Source: a virus
IMG/VR virus record: IMGVR_UViG_3300046542_000332
Location: 20,720-84,719 of that record
Reading direction: 5' to 3' (one strand)
Length of the DNA: 64,000 bases
Below the pieces are notes generated by a model that worked only from the letters and a program-made list of their open reading frames with translations, did no database searches and was not told the origin of the DNA. Each line of letters begins with the position of its first letter. Within the stretch, counting starts at the first letter, position 1. A program made the position numbers and the translations under genes. This document shows, piece after piece, positions 33,742 through 42,236 of this stretch.

Positions 33742-34271
33742 GCGCCAACCTCTTCGATGATCCAACCCCCGCCATCCTTCTTGGCCTTCGGGAACACCAC
33801 GCGGAACACAAACGGGTAATCCTTGGCGGCGACCTTCATTTTGACCTTGGCGTCATCCTCATAGATCGCCTTCGCCCCCTTCACGTCGTGCAGCTCAACC
33901 GTACCGTCCGCCAGCTGCACCATGAAATCAGGCGTCAGCGTTGTGAGCGGAGCCAACAGCAGCTTTACGGGTTCGAAACGCCACCACACCACATCCCCGG
34001 CCAGCTTCAACTCGTCCAGGTGCGCCGCGTATTTCGTTTCGGTGGCGTTCATCACTCCTTTCGGCAAGCGCCCCTTGGCCTGCATACGCTGCTTGGCTGT
34101 AGGAGCGGGCTTGCTGGCCGTCACCGGCTCGGGAATCTGCACAGCCTTGGCCGCGCCCCTGCTCGGGGCTTTCCGGACTGTAGGAGCGGGAGCAGCACCG
34201 CCCAGCGCCCGCCGCGTCATGTCCGCCGGGAGGCTCTTCAAATGCTCTTCGCTGATCCATCGTTTCGTCAT
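33738..34271 (-). CDS. DUF1064-type nuclease
   Basis: 177 residues from ATG 34271. Conserved pieces: MNATETKYAAHLDELKLAG, VVWWRFEPVKLLL, LTPDFMV (acidic D), VELHDVKGAK (E...K), and KVAAKDYPFVFRVVFPK. This is the DUF1064/PD-(D/E)xK-like pattern of phage Holliday-junction or structure-specific nucleases. The basic Ala/Pro linker near 30-70 is unusual. It lies after a terminator at 34289-34316. Confidence 0.7.
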   Translation of the reverse strand: MTKRWISEEHLKSLPADMTRRALGGAAPAPTVRKAPSRGAAKAVQIPEPVTASKPAPTAKQRMQAKGRLPKGVMNATETKYAAHLDELKLAGDVVWWRFEPVKLLLAPLTTLTPDFMVQLADGTVELHDVKGAKAIYEDDAKVKMKVAAKDYPFVFRVVFPKAKKDGGGWIIEEVGA

Positions 34272-34288
34272 GTCCGTATTTTCCCCAC

Positions 34289-34316
34289 AAAAAAGGCGCC
34301 AGCACGGGCGCCCTTT
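34289..34316 (-). terminator. Terminator inside the early operon
   Basis: GGCGCC/GGCGCC stem flanked by AAA and TTT with one bulged base, then TTTTTTG leftward. Sits before the DUF1064-type gene. Confidence 0.65.
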
Positions 34317-34332
34317 GCATGAATCGAGCGAG

Positions 34333-34614
34333 TCACGCCGCCGGCCTGGCCACCGGCCCCCACTCGACATGGCGCGTCCGGCCGGTATAGCCACACTCCC
34401 GACACCCACCATTGCCACACCCACACCCGCCCATTTCACAGCCACAGCAGCAACCGGAGCAGCGCAGGGTGAACCGGCCTTGCTCCTGTACCTCGCTACC
34501 ATCGATCAGGTAATGCCTGCGACGATCCAGGCGGAACCCGGCCAGCTTCTCGGCGTCCTCATAGGTGGCCAGCGTCATAGGCTTGCCTCGGGTGTAGCGG
34601 TAAACGTTACGCAT
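34333..34614 (-). CDS. Cys-rich metal-binding protein
   Basis: 93 residues from ATG 34614. Has CSGCCCGCEMGGCGCGNGGC and CRECGYTGR, many Cys pairs likely binding one or more zinc ions. Overlaps the preceding gene by 8 nt. No catalytic role visible. Confidence 0.55.
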   Translation of the reverse strand: MRNVYRYTRGKPMTLATYEDAEKLAGFRLDRRRHYLIDGSEVQEQGRFTLRCSGCCCGCEMGGCGCGNGGCRECGYTGRTRHVEWGPVARPAA

Positions 34615-34930
34615 CGAGCACCGCCGGACTGGCTGAAAACATGTCCACGGTGCTCTCACAGCGATACGGCGCGGTCGGATCGAATGGCAGCAGATCGACG
34701 ATCAGGCGCTGATCACCAGACGGCAGGCCATACGGGCAGGCATCGTTCCACTGGCCGTTCTCTACCGTGTCCAGGTCGGCGCGGGTCTTGATTTCACGGC
34801 TGCTTGTGGTTTGCGTAGTCAGCTCACTGCAAATCGAGGACATGTTCCGTTCCGCCCACAGCTCAGCCGCGCTTTCGCTCTCAGCCGCCACCACCGCCGT
34901 TACGGTCACTTCAATTTCAAACACTTTCAT
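34607..34930 (-). CDS. Small unknown protein
   Basis: 107 residues from ATG 34930 (ATGA overlap). N-terminal 45 residues are a strand-helix repeat (MKVFEIEVTVTAVVAAESE). No domain is recognised. Confidence 0.5.
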   Translation of the reverse strand: MKVFEIEVTVTAVVAAESESAAELWAERNMSSICSELTTQTTSSREIKTRADLDTVENGQWNDACPYGLPSGDQRLIVDLLPFDPTAPYRCESTVDMFSASPAVLDA

Positions 34931-35361
34931 GGCAGCACCAGGCAGGCAGGGACTTTGACGATATCGCCAAGCTTTGCGGCGACAATGGCGCGGCAGGCGG
35001 CAATAAGCGGTGTCGCATCCATGGCGGTCAGTGGATTGTCCTGCGAGTGAGTACCAGCCTGAGCCCACCACCCTCGACCTGGAAGGCCATGCGGATAATG
35101 CAGGTCAACACGGTACTTCTCGATCAGCGGGCCTCCAATGCGCCATTCCGTAGACGGGCAATAGCCATACCCACGGTGCTGCAACATGTACGGGTTGTTT
35201 ACTTGGCCAGGCGTGTAGTCCACCTCATACCCACCAACCACCCACTGTAAGCGACCATCCGCCAGCGGCGTGGCGCCTTCGATCACGCCCACTACCCAAT
35301 CAAGCGCAGCCCCTGATAGATCCTTGGTGGCAACGTCCACAAGCACGGTATCGGTAATCAT
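34927..35361 (-). CDS. NinX-like protein (DUF2591), copy 1
   Basis: 144 residues. Pattern of DUF2591: ALDWVVGVIEG, then PSTEWRIGGPLIEKYRVDL, then ATPLIAACRAIVAAKLGDIVKVP. NinX-type proteins occur in lambda-like early operons; their exact job is unclear. A second, more distant copy is at 35747-36178. Confidence 0.68.
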   Translation of the reverse strand: MITDTVLVDVATKDLSGAALDWVVGVIEGATPLADGRLQWVVGGYEVDYTPGQVNNPYMLQHRGYGYCPSTEWRIGGPLIEKYRVDLHYPHGLPGRGWWAQAGTHSQDNPLTAMDATPLIAACRAIVAAKLGDIVKVPACLVLP

Positions 35362-35750
35362 AGTTTCGCCTTGCCGCCAGCCTTCTGGATGGCAGTCATA
35401 CAGTCGAGAATTGCAGCACCAGCAACGTCTGGCACCGTGTAGGAATGAGCATCAGGCATCTGCACCACGAAATGGCGCGGCTCTACTTGGAGTCTCACTT
35501 TTTCGGCCATCGCCTTGATTCGATCCTCAAGGCCGGAAAGGTCTGGCGGATCGATAGAAATCACCGGCTCTGCCTCCATAGCTGCCTGCCAGCCAATCCA
35601 TGCGCCATCTACCCAGTCAATCGCGTAGGCGCCATCGGTGCGGCGTTCGAATAGCGTTCTCAGCGCCGTCTCACTCTGCGCATAGCGGTAATGCTTCACA
35701 GCCAGCACCCGGCACCGGGCCTCAAACTCTTCACGGGATTTATCGGTCAT
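35358..35750 (-). CDS. Unknown protein between two NinX-like genes
   Basis: 130 residues from ATG 35750, overlapping both neighbours by 4 nt. Has the segment AYAIDWVDGAWIGWQAAMEA, common in small phage early proteins. Helical middle (LEDRIKAMAEKVRLQVE). No clear domain. Confidence 0.5.
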   Translation of the reverse strand: MTDKSREEFEARCRVLAVKHYRYAQSETALRTLFERRTDGAYAIDWVDGAWIGWQAAMEAEPVISIDPPDLSGLEDRIKAMAEKVRLQVEPRHFVVQMPDAHSYTVPDVAGAAILDCMTAIQKAGGKAKL

Positions 35751-36178
35751 TGCGACACCCCCACCAGCTCGACCGGCACTTCCACCGACGTCCCCAGCTT
35801 GGACAGCACCACAGCACGACACACCGCGACACGTTTTGTCGCGCCAGTGGCGAACTCGTTGTTATGCGCCATCGCAAAGTATTGCTTGCCCTCGGGGATC
35901 GCATCCCAGCCATTCACAGGCGCGGAACAGTCACCCATGCGCTTGATATGGTCGTCAGCCAGATCACCGGCCTGGCGCCAGTCGTTGGTAGGCATCCAAT
36001 CAATTTTGGCGATGCGAGCACAGAATGGCGCTTTTAACGGATCGGTGTACCACCAGCGGCCTTGCTCTATCGAGTCCTCGGGGTAGTCCACCCAGCCCAG
36101 CGCCTTAGCTACAGCCCAATTCAGCGCCAGCCCTTCCAGATTTTCCGTCTCGACAACAGCCGTCTTCACAGTGGTCAT
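35747..36178 (-). CDS. NinX-like protein (DUF2591), copy 2
   Basis: 143 residues. Has LNWAVAKALGW, MPTNDWRQAGDLADDHI, and RVAVCRAVVLSKLGTSVEVP, the DUF2591 pattern. More acidic than copy 1. Gene duplication within the early operon is likely, though sequence has diverged. Confidence 0.65.
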   Translation of the reverse strand: MTTVKTAVVETENLEGLALNWAVAKALGWVDYPEDSIEQGRWWYTDPLKAPFCARIAKIDWMPTNDWRQAGDLADDHIKRMGDCSAPVNGWDAIPEGKQYFAMAHNNEFATGATKRVAVCRAVVLSKLGTSVEVPVELVGVSQ

Positions 36179-36483
36179 TGCGCTTTCTCCGGTCTATCAA
36201 GCATCCAATCAGGCAGGCAGGACAGCGAGCGGTCGTAGTCGGAAGGGGACCAGCAGGTAACGCCGTTCGCCTTGTCCCGAGTGACAACCAGAGCCCGCGA
36301 AGTGGTCAGAATCTTGGAGCCCGGCATGGCCTCATATTGCTCTTGGTACCGCTTAAGCTCTTCCATCATCCGATCAGGTTTGGCGCCAGCGCTGGACACC
36401 TCAGGAGGGGGCTCGACCTTGCAGCCAACCAAGGCCCAAGAAATAGCCGTGATCACCAGTAGCCGCTTAATGGCAATGCTCAT
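36175..36483 (-). CDS. Predicted lipoprotein in the early operon
   Basis: 102 residues. N-terminal signal (IKRLLVITAISWALVGCK) has an LVGC lipobox with Cys21, so it is likely lipid-anchored at the membrane. Residues after are hydrophilic and helical. It sits among early genes rather than next to lysis genes, which suggests a membrane role such as superinfection exclusion. That is inference only. Confidence 0.65.
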   Translation of the reverse strand: MSIAIKRLLVITAISWALVGCKVEPPPEVSSAGAKPDRMMEELKRYQEQYEAMPGSKILTTSRALVVTRDKANGVTCWSPSDYDRSLSCLPDWMLDRPEKAQ

Positions 36484-37574
36484 GCCGCCACCTCGGCTTC
36501 CAGGGTCTTGCGGTACGCCTCACCGGCGGCCACGTCCTCAGCTGTCACGACATAGGACTCAATGCTATCGCCGGCGACGTTGTAAAAGTTCACATCGCAG
36601 GTACGGTCGGCCCAGGCTTGCAACGGCTTCAACAGGCGCTCAAGCTCGGCTTCCTGCTTTTTGGTGGTGTCGGGAAAGTTGTCGGCAAACTCACTGTTAT
36701 CGTCATGAGCTGCGTTCGCCATGTGCTGAATCACGTCACTGGCATCAGGCAGGAAGCTGCTTGCGCTCCTTCGGGAAATCACCCCGCGACGGATCACAGT
36801 GCCCATAGTTAATTCATGGTCACTCACATATGCCGCCAGCCCGTCGTCACTCCAACGCTCATCAGTCGTCATGGAGTAGCAGTATTCTGGTGCCAGTGCA
36901 GCGTCCTCGGCAGCAGCCTTCTGAGCCATGATTGCGTTGGCAGCGTGGCGGACGTAGAACAGTTTGCGCCAGACGTGATCGGAGGGCTTGGCGAATGTCG
37001 ATTCCCATAGGTCGCTGGTGCGCAACAGATCTTCGCTTTCGGATAGCAGGTCAAAGGCCGGCACGATGTCGCGGCCAGTGCCCTCGTCGAAGCGACCAAT
37101 ACGCTCCAGCAGATCAGACCACTCATCAAATGGTAAATCCGAGTCTTCGCGCCCCTTGGTCATAGCGTCCAACCAACCAATCAACGCCTGGATATCCATC
37201 CCACCTGGATATTCGAACTCTTCCTCATCCAGCGCCTCATAGATGCAACCGCTGACCGTCTCAAGGATCGCGTCCTTGTCTATCCATTCTTCCTTGCAGG
37301 ACGCCGCCAGCTTCCCGTGCAGGTTGTGCATGCAGGTATTAGCGAGGTACCGAAGGCCATAGCTGGCGTCGATATCGAATGTCAGGTGCCCGATATCGCC
37401 AAATACCGCCGTGCCGTAGCGGGTCACACAGATATCAAATGCCAGATTGTGGCTACCGGGCTTCTGGCAGCGCCACACCTCAACGCCATTCGCATTGGTT
37501 AATTCAGTGTAAGCGTGGTCTTTCAGCCAATCGGAAACATTGGCCTCCAGCTTGGCGCGTTGTTCGTCGTTCAT
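36480..37574 (-). CDS. Unknown 364-residue early protein
   Basis: The N-terminal 60 residues have the early-phage pattern GVEVWRCQKPGSHNLAFDICVTRYG. A helical acidic region follows (residues 100-200). No enzyme motif recognised. Overlaps the lipoprotein by 4 nt, so co-translation is probable. Confidence 0.55.
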   Translation of the reverse strand: MNDEQRAKLEANVSDWLKDHAYTELTNANGVEVWRCQKPGSHNLAFDICVTRYGTAVFGDIGHLTFDIDASYGLRYLANTCMHNLHGKLAASCKEEWIDKDAILETVSGCIYEALDEEEFEYPGGMDIQALIGWLDAMTKGREDSDLPFDEWSDLLERIGRFDEGTGRDIVPAFDLLSESEDLLRTSDLWESTFAKPSDHVWRKLFYVRHAANAIMAQKAAAEDAALAPEYCYSMTTDERWSDDGLAAYVSDHELTMGTVIRRGVISRRSASSFLPDASDVIQHMANAAHDDNSEFADNFPDTTKKQEAELERLLKPLQAWADRTCDVNFYNVAGDSIESYVVTAEDVAAGEAYRKTLEAEVAA

Positions 37575-37609
37575 GGTGGTATCAGCTCGTTCGGTTGGTT
37601 GATTGGTTG

Positions 37610-37819
37610 TTATGCGGTCCAGCGGGTGCGAAGTAGAACAATGTCCCGCACTGTCGAGACTCCGCAGCCATACACACCGGCCAACTTGGCATAGCTCCAG
37701 CCCCCGGTGCTGTAGGCGGCACGGATAGCCTTGACCTGTGTGGTGGTCAGCTTGGCGTGTTGGTGACAGGCGCCCACTCGGTGGCCAGTGTGGTTACGGG
37801 TAATGACTGGGGAGGTCAT
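37610..37819 (-). CDS. Small helix-turn-helix protein
   Basis: 69 residues. Residues 22-64 give a helix-turn-helix: AKLTTTQVKAIRAAYSTGG, then YAKLAGVYGCGVSTVRDIV. Overlaps upstream gene by 4 nt. A DNA-binding accessory role is plausible. Confidence 0.6.
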   Translation of the reverse strand: MTSPVITRNHTGHRVGACHQHAKLTTTQVKAIRAAYSTGGWSYAKLAGVYGCGVSTVRDIVLLRTRWTA

Positions 37820-38544
37820 AGCGTTTCAGCCCGTGGGCGCTTCTCTTTGACGCCAGCCCCATCAGCAGGCGCCAGCGTAGTGCCGGCGAATTCACTCATG
37901 GAGCCGCTGTGATATTCGCTCGAAACCTCAAAGGGCTCGATCTGGTGCCACGCCCAACGGCCCTTAACGTCGCCTGTGAGCCATTCGGCCCAAGCCGGGG
38001 CGTTGGCCCACACCGGACGCGGTTTCACCTTGGAGCGCGGTTTGGGGGCGACTCTCTTGGCTTTGGCTGGGGGCTTGCCCGGTAACAGCTTCGCCACATG
38101 CGGCAAACCCTGCGCAATGCTGTCGGCGCGCTCACGATCCCGCAGACCTTCCTCAAACCGGCGCTGTACCGTGGCGCCGCCAAGGTTGTCATGGGGAAAG
38201 ATGCCGCGACGGCAGTGCGGGCAGCTCGGCACCGTCGTTTTGCTGCGCCAAGCCGCCTCGACCTTCTTGGCCGCCGTCAGGTGCAGGACCGCGCCACGCT
38301 CTTCCTGTACCGCCTCCAGCTCGCGCTTGTACTTCTTCGAATGATCGCCCCAAAACTTCCGGAGCTTTTCGAGAGCCCAGTACGCGGATACTTGCTTGTT
38401 ACAGTCCAAACACATGACTGTTTCGCCCACTTCGTCCATTTCCAGACGGTGGTGCTGGCAGCCTTCGCGCTGGCGAATGTAGCCCGCCTCAATCCTTGCA
38501 AGCCTTAGCTCGCCTATCTCTACGACGTTTTTGGTATCCGACAT
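37816..38544 (-). CDS. Zinc-finger protein, early operon
   Basis: 242 residues. Two Cys pairs: CLDCNKQ near 45 and CPHCRRG near 108. A Lys/Pro-rich linker near 160-175 and an acidic tail follow. A weak promoter-like site lies just upstream at 38582-38610. Probably DNA-binding; function unknown. Confidence 0.55.
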   Translation of the reverse strand: MSDTKNVVEIGELRLARIEAGYIRQREGCQHHRLEMDEVGETVMCLDCNKQVSAYWALEKLRKFWGDHSKKYKRELEAVQEERGAVLHLTAAKKVEAAWRSKTTVPSCPHCRRGIFPHDNLGGATVQRRFEEGLRDRERADSIAQGLPHVAKLLPGKPPAKAKRVAPKPRSKVKPRPVWANAPAWAEWLTGDVKGRWAWHQIEPFEVSSEYHSGSMSEFAGTTLAPADGAGVKEKRPRAETL

Positions 38545-38581
38545 GCCCTTGTACCTGACTGGCTAATCCTGGCTTGGCGTC

Positions 38582-38610
38582 ACTATACACAACCCTCAAA
38601 TATCAATACA
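38582..38610 (-). promoter_or_regulatory. Weak predicted promoter
   Basis: Leftward TGTATT...TATAGT with a 17-bp gap, 38 bp before ATG 38544 and after a terminator at 38644-38675. AT-rich surroundings support a promoter; the -35 match is poor. Confidence 0.3.
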
Positions 38611-38643
38611 TCATTTTTATGTATTTATCTGATTGCAGGGCAT

Positions 38644-38675
38644 AAAAAAGCCCCGGCACCAGATCGGGCGGGGCT
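38644..38675 (-). terminator. Terminator in early operon
   Basis: AGCCCCG/CGGGGCT stem with a 13-nt loop, then TTTTTTATG leftward. Separates the 38693-38926 gene from the next operon. Confidence 0.7.
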
Positions 38676-38692
38676 CCTTTCGTTATCAGTTG

Positions 38693-38926
38693 TTACCCAG
38701 CAGCGCGCTCAGCCTCGGAAATCTCGCGGCCCACCATGAACGCCAGGGTCGCGGCCTTCTCGTGGAAAACCTTGGTAGCCGCTTCGCTAGCCGCAATAGC
38801 CTCCTTTGCCCCCTCCCCATTGGCGCCTGTACCTCTCAGAACATCCGCTGTTCGTCTCATCACCACCATAGCGGCGTCTACCTCATTGCTGGCCTGCTTG
38901 AATTTGTCGCTGTCGATCATTGGCAT
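38693..38926 (-). CDS. Small helical protein
   Basis: 77 residues, mostly amphipathic helix (ASNEVDAAMVVMRRTADVLRG; ATKVFHEKAATLAFMV). Start ATG 38926 follows AAGGAAG. No membrane segment. Last gene before a terminator. Unknown function. Confidence 0.55.
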   Translation of the reverse strand: MPMIDSDKFKQASNEVDAAMVVMRRTADVLRGTGANGEGAKEAIAASEAATKVFHEKAATLAFMVGREISEAERAAG

Positions 38927-38944
38927 TGCAGTACTTCCTTATCA

Positions 38945-39163
38945 TTAATCAGTCGGGCGGTAATCGCCATCAGCACGGTGGCGGCGGACTTCTTGGCCCA
39001 CCAGGTCGAAGCCATCAACCGAGTAAAACGCCTGAGCCTCATGGTCGAACTCAATGCGCGTTTCTACCCACTCGCCAGACATCAACACCGCTACGCATTC
39101 ACCGGTAAAGAATTGCTGGTCGCCGCACTGGATACGGCCCCTTTCATTGACGTATGCACTCAT
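38945..39163 (-). CDS. DUF5348-like small protein
   Basis: 72 residues. Layout GRIQCGDQQFFTGECVAVLMSG, then WVETRIEFD, AFYSVDGFDLVGQEVRRH resembles DUF5348 proteins (short beta-rich phage and mobile-element proteins). Good AGGAG ribosome site. Function unknown. Confidence 0.55.
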   Translation of the reverse strand: MSAYVNERGRIQCGDQQFFTGECVAVLMSGEWVETRIEFDHEAQAFYSVDGFDLVGQEVRRHRADGDYRPTD

Positions 39164-39220
39164 TGCGAAACTCCTACGCCCGCCTTTACACCTGGTGGAA
39201 AGACGGGCTTTCGTTGTGAC

Positions 39221-39256
39221 GTTAAGGCGCTTTAACTCTATAACTTCTTGGCGCCT
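39221..39256 (+). repeat. Short inverted-repeat element, copy A
   Basis: AAGGCGC...GCGCCTT with about 20 nt between (TTAACTC...TTCTTG core), spanning a gene junction. A related copy is at 45365-45398; more distant ones are at 42237-42269 and 43071-43110. Confidence 0.5.
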
Positions 39257-39888
39257 TCAGCCTCGCCGGCCTCCACGTAGCTGGCGTGGATCTGGTCGGC
39301 CTGCTCCTGGCTGGTAACGATCACCGTGGGCGGCAAGCCTCGCTGGCGTATGGTCGTCAGCTCAGCCATGGCCGCCGCGTTCTGTTCCGCCAGCGCGATC
39401 ACCATCAGCTCCAGCGCATCCTCATAGCAAACGCTCGGGTCGCGCTGCATATCCAGGCAACCCTTAACGATAGGATTGGTTTGCGCCAGCTGCTGCATTT
39501 TCTCTTGCTGAGGTGACGACTTACCCTCGGGCGTGTAGCCGTCCGCCAGCGCCGTCTGTAGCCTCGCAACCAACCCCCGCACGTCGTCACGCTCCCACAC
39601 TGCGAAAAGCTGATCAGGGTCAAACTCGCCGTCACGGCACAGCGTATTGAAGTGCAGGGCGAAAGGCGCGCCCTCAATCTCGGCCAAATCCATGATGCCG
39701 TCACGCTCAAACGATCCGCTGCAATCCACCTCATCGGTAAGGCTCGTATAGCGAAAGTCGATCAGCTTGCCCTCTGATCCGATGGACTCAGCCTTAACCA
39801 TGGGCTCCCGGATGATGCTCGGGTCGTACTTTGAGAACACCGTACCCTCGGGCATGGCCAGGAATGTCTCGCGATTAACGATTCTCAT
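39238..39888 (-). CDS. Early protein, unknown
   Basis: 216 residues. N-terminal MRIVNRETFLAMPEGTVFSKY is a common start in phage accessory proteins. C-terminal half helical with an acidic end. No domain is recognised. Its stop lies in an inverted-repeat element. Confidence 0.55.
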   Translation of the reverse strand: MRIVNRETFLAMPEGTVFSKYDPSIIREPMVKAESIGSEGKLIDFRYTSLTDEVDCSGSFERDGIMDLAEIEGAPFALHFNTLCRDGEFDPDQLFAVWERDDVRGLVARLQTALADGYTPEGKSSPQQEKMQQLAQTNPIVKGCLDMQRDPSVCYEDALELMVIALAEQNAAAMAELTTIRQRGLPPTVIVTSQEQADQIHASYVEAGEAEGAKKL

Positions 39889-40646
39889 TGTTCACCCTTC
39901 TCAGCCAAGGCCTTCTCAAGCGCCCGCGACAGCCACCGAATGCGATCCTTGGCAGCGGTCAAATATACGGTAGAGGTCGGCAGCCCCGACAGCATGCAGT
40001 GCAATCGCTCTTCTTGGCTTTGATCGCCACTCAGGTACACAGCATTGGCCAGCTCATCGTCCGTCAGATGTCCCATGCATAGATCGGCGCGCTCACAGTC
40101 GTATCTATCCCCATGAGGATCAGAGGCACCATCAGCGCGCCACTTGGATGCGGGCGCTGGTGGTGGGCTAGCGGCGAACTCACTGGCACTGAAAGTTCTC
40201 AAAATGGCGTCTTGCCGCTCGGCGGCTTCCATTTCGGCCTCCGAGGCCTTGCGGGACGAAACCCACCCGCCATCCGCATGCTTGTAGAGCACCCGCCCGT
40301 AATGCCCATTCTTCGGATCAATCATCACCGCATGGGTAGCCGGGCCGGCGTGCTCTTGTGATTGCAGCAGCGCTTTCAAGTGCCATAGCGCCGCCATGCG
40401 GTGGTTGTCGAATTGGAGCGCCAAGTCTCTCCAGTGTTGCAGGACTGCCAGCTCTTCCCGCAGGGCAGCCTCACGCGCCACCGACTCGTCCAGCAGCTGC
40501 TTGGGCGACTTGTACGGCGTCGGGCACTCACCTGGCGGGGTTTCGGTAAGGTTGCCGTAAACAAACTGGCGACAGCCAAGGCAGCGGCGGCTTCCGCCAT
40601 CGTCCATTTCTACGCCGACCATCACATGCTTATTCGATTCACTCAC
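39885..40646 (-). CDS. Early protein with N-terminal Cys pair
   Basis: 253 residues. CLGCRQFVYG near 23-32, a helical middle (ESVAREAALREELAVLQH), then CERADLCMGH near 182-191. Likely zinc-binding. Neither catalysis nor family is visible. Overlaps neighbours by 4-8 nt. Confidence 0.5.
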   Translation of the reverse strand: MSESNKHVMVGVEMDDGGSRRCLGCRQFVYGNLTETPPGECPTPYKSPKQLLDESVAREAALREELAVLQHWRDLALQFDNHRMAALWHLKALLQSQEHAGPATHAVMIDPKNGHYGRVLYKHADGGWVSSRKASEAEMEAAERQDAILRTFSASEFAASPPPAPASKWRADGASDPHGDRYDCERADLCMGHLTDDELANAVYLSGDQSQEERLHCMLSGLPTSTVYLTAAKDRIRWLSRALEKALAEKGEQ

Positions 40647-40989
40647 TGACAGTTACCCCTTCGGATTCGATAATGGTGCGGACTTCATCAAGCGCCGCGT
40701 TTCGGCCTTCGCCGCTCATGCTGTAAATCGGTTGGCCTTGGTAGTTGATCGGTTGGGCGCGCGCCGGCAAGGTGATCACCAGCGCCTCCCGCGACAGCTT
40801 CCAGGCCGCTTGGAAGGCGGGCCACTGCTCCCCGCCTTCAATAAAGCTGTAATACGGGCGCCCCTGCTCCAACTGGCGCGTCAGGTTCTGGCGCATCGAG
40901 TCGGTGAACGCGTGGCCAGCGGCTTTCATCAGCTCACTGTGCTGGTCGATCAACAACGCCTCAAAGGCGCAACGCATACGGTCGCTCAT
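40639..40989 (-). CDS. Small unknown early protein
   Basis: 116 residues from ATG 40989 (ATGA overlap). Mostly helical; FIEGGEQWPAFQAAWKLS in the centre resembles segments in other small early phage proteins. Unknown function. Confidence 0.5.
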   Translation of the reverse strand: MSDRMRCAFEALLIDQHSELMKAAGHAFTDSMRQNLTRQLEQGRPYYSFIEGGEQWPAFQAAWKLSREALVITLPARAQPINYQGQPIYSMSGEGRNAALDEVRTIIESEGVTVSE

Positions 40990-41843
40990 ATGGACACCGC
41001 ACGGGCAGGGCTGGCCAGACGGCGAAGGTACTCGACAGCCATCACCACCGGGAAAATCGCGAACAGACCGGCCTCGCAACTTTCATCCTTGCGCATCTGC
41101 ATAGAGCCCTCTTCGATAAAACACCAGCCCCCGCGCTTGCCATTGCCTGCTTGGTAACCGTAGAAGAACAGGAAACCGTCTTTGCTCAGCACAAAGTGCG
41201 AAGCGTGGCGGGCGTCGGTCAGCATGCGTTCCAGTTCCGGGAGGTGATCAAGGCTCAGCTCCCCCGGCAGCGCCCGGTCATCACCAATCAGGATCGGCGG
41301 CAGACGGTTTTCCTGCTCACACCGCCAGCGCACCCACGTATGGCTCTTTACCGGGCCGTTATCGTTGGGGATATGGGCGCGCAATACCTGCTCGCGGCCA
41401 CTTGGCGCCCGGTACTTGGGCTGCTTGATCGGCGGCGGGTTCTTTTTGCGCGGTACCAGCTTTTCAGGGCTGATAGCCGAAACCGTCGGGGCCGGCGCAG
41501 TTGTGGCCACCGGCTCAGGCTTTGGGGGAGTGTCGACCACCGGCGCCGGCGTGGCGGCCTTCACAGGGGCCGCGATTGACTGCGGGCGCGGCGCCGGCTT
41601 CAACAGCTCCGGGCGCTCTTCCAGCTCGATCACATCCTCGGGGATGTCATCACCAACGGTCAGGGCAGCAATGCAGCGACCTTGGCCCTGCTGATCCTCA
41701 ACCCATTGCACCAGCGCCAGACCGCGCGCCAGCAACAGATTGAGGTTGGTGTGGCCGCACTGGCGCAGCAGGCCGTCCACGCGCGCCTTGGATGCGTCGG
41801 ACATGCTGAACATGATGTCGTGGCGCACTGGTCCGGTACTCAT
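40986..41843 (-). CDS. Early protein with Pro/Ala linker
   Basis: 285 residues. Residues about 80-140 are a Pro/Ala/Lys-rich linker; the C-terminal part (RAHIPNDNGPVKSHTWVRW; FYGYQAGNGKRGGWCF) is a compact domain without a recognised motif. It may link two functions. Overlaps the next gene by 4 nt. Confidence 0.5.
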   Translation of the reverse strand: MSTGPVRHDIMFSMSDASKARVDGLLRQCGHTNLNLLLARGLALVQWVEDQQGQGRCIAALTVGDDIPEDVIELEERPELLKPAPRPQSIAAPVKAATPAPVVDTPPKPEPVATTAPAPTVSAISPEKLVPRKKNPPPIKQPKYRAPSGREQVLRAHIPNDNGPVKSHTWVRWRCEQENRLPPILIGDDRALPGELSLDHLPELERMLTDARHASHFVLSKDGFLFFYGYQAGNGKRGGWCFIEEGSMQMRKDESCEAGLFAIFPVVMAVEYLRRLASPARAVSI

Positions 41844-42190
41844 AACTCACCCCCACGGTGCGCAGTCTTCAAAAAACGCTCTACAGCGTCCGTCACAGAT
41901 CCCGTCTCGACGTAGCGACCACCCTCGACGATCAGCGGCAAGGCGCGGCGCAGCAAACGCTCGGCATGGCGCAGGCGCTCGGTCTGCTCGGCCATTTGCC
42001 GTTGCACTTCCTCAGAGGTGGCCGGTACCGGACGGGCATGGATCGATTCGTCACCCTTGAGAATCAGACGGATCAGGTTGCGCCGGGCGCCGGGGTCAGA
42101 CTTCAAAGGCGGCATTTCAGGCACGGCGCACTCAAGGTCATTGAGCAGCCCGGCCAGCAGCTCGCGGGTGATCAGCAGATATTTAGCCAT
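41840..42190 (-). CDS. Small protein with CGCCAGAGATAA leader
   Basis: 116 residues. Helical middle (EEVQRQMAEQTERLRHAERLL). ATG 42190 lies 14 nt after the CGCCAGAGATAA leader motif (42204-42215), whose end also supplies the AAGGA ribosome site. Unknown function. Confidence 0.5.
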   Translation of the reverse strand: MAKYLLITRELLAGLLNDLECAVPEMPPLKSDPGARRNLIRLILKGDESIHARPVPATSEEVQRQMAEQTERLRHAERLLRRALPLIVEGGRYVETGSVTDAVERFLKTAHRGGEL

Positions 42191-42203
42191 TTGCGGGTGT
42201 TCC

Positions 42204-42215
42204 TTATCTCTGGCG
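42204..42215 (-). promoter_or_regulatory. CGCCAGAGATAA leader motif, copy 1
   Basis: Exact 12-mer, 14 nt before ATG 42190. The same or near-same sequence precedes genes at 46873, 48057 and 52064 (+). Confidence 0.5.
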
Positions 42216-42236
42216 GAGTAACGGCATAATTACATA

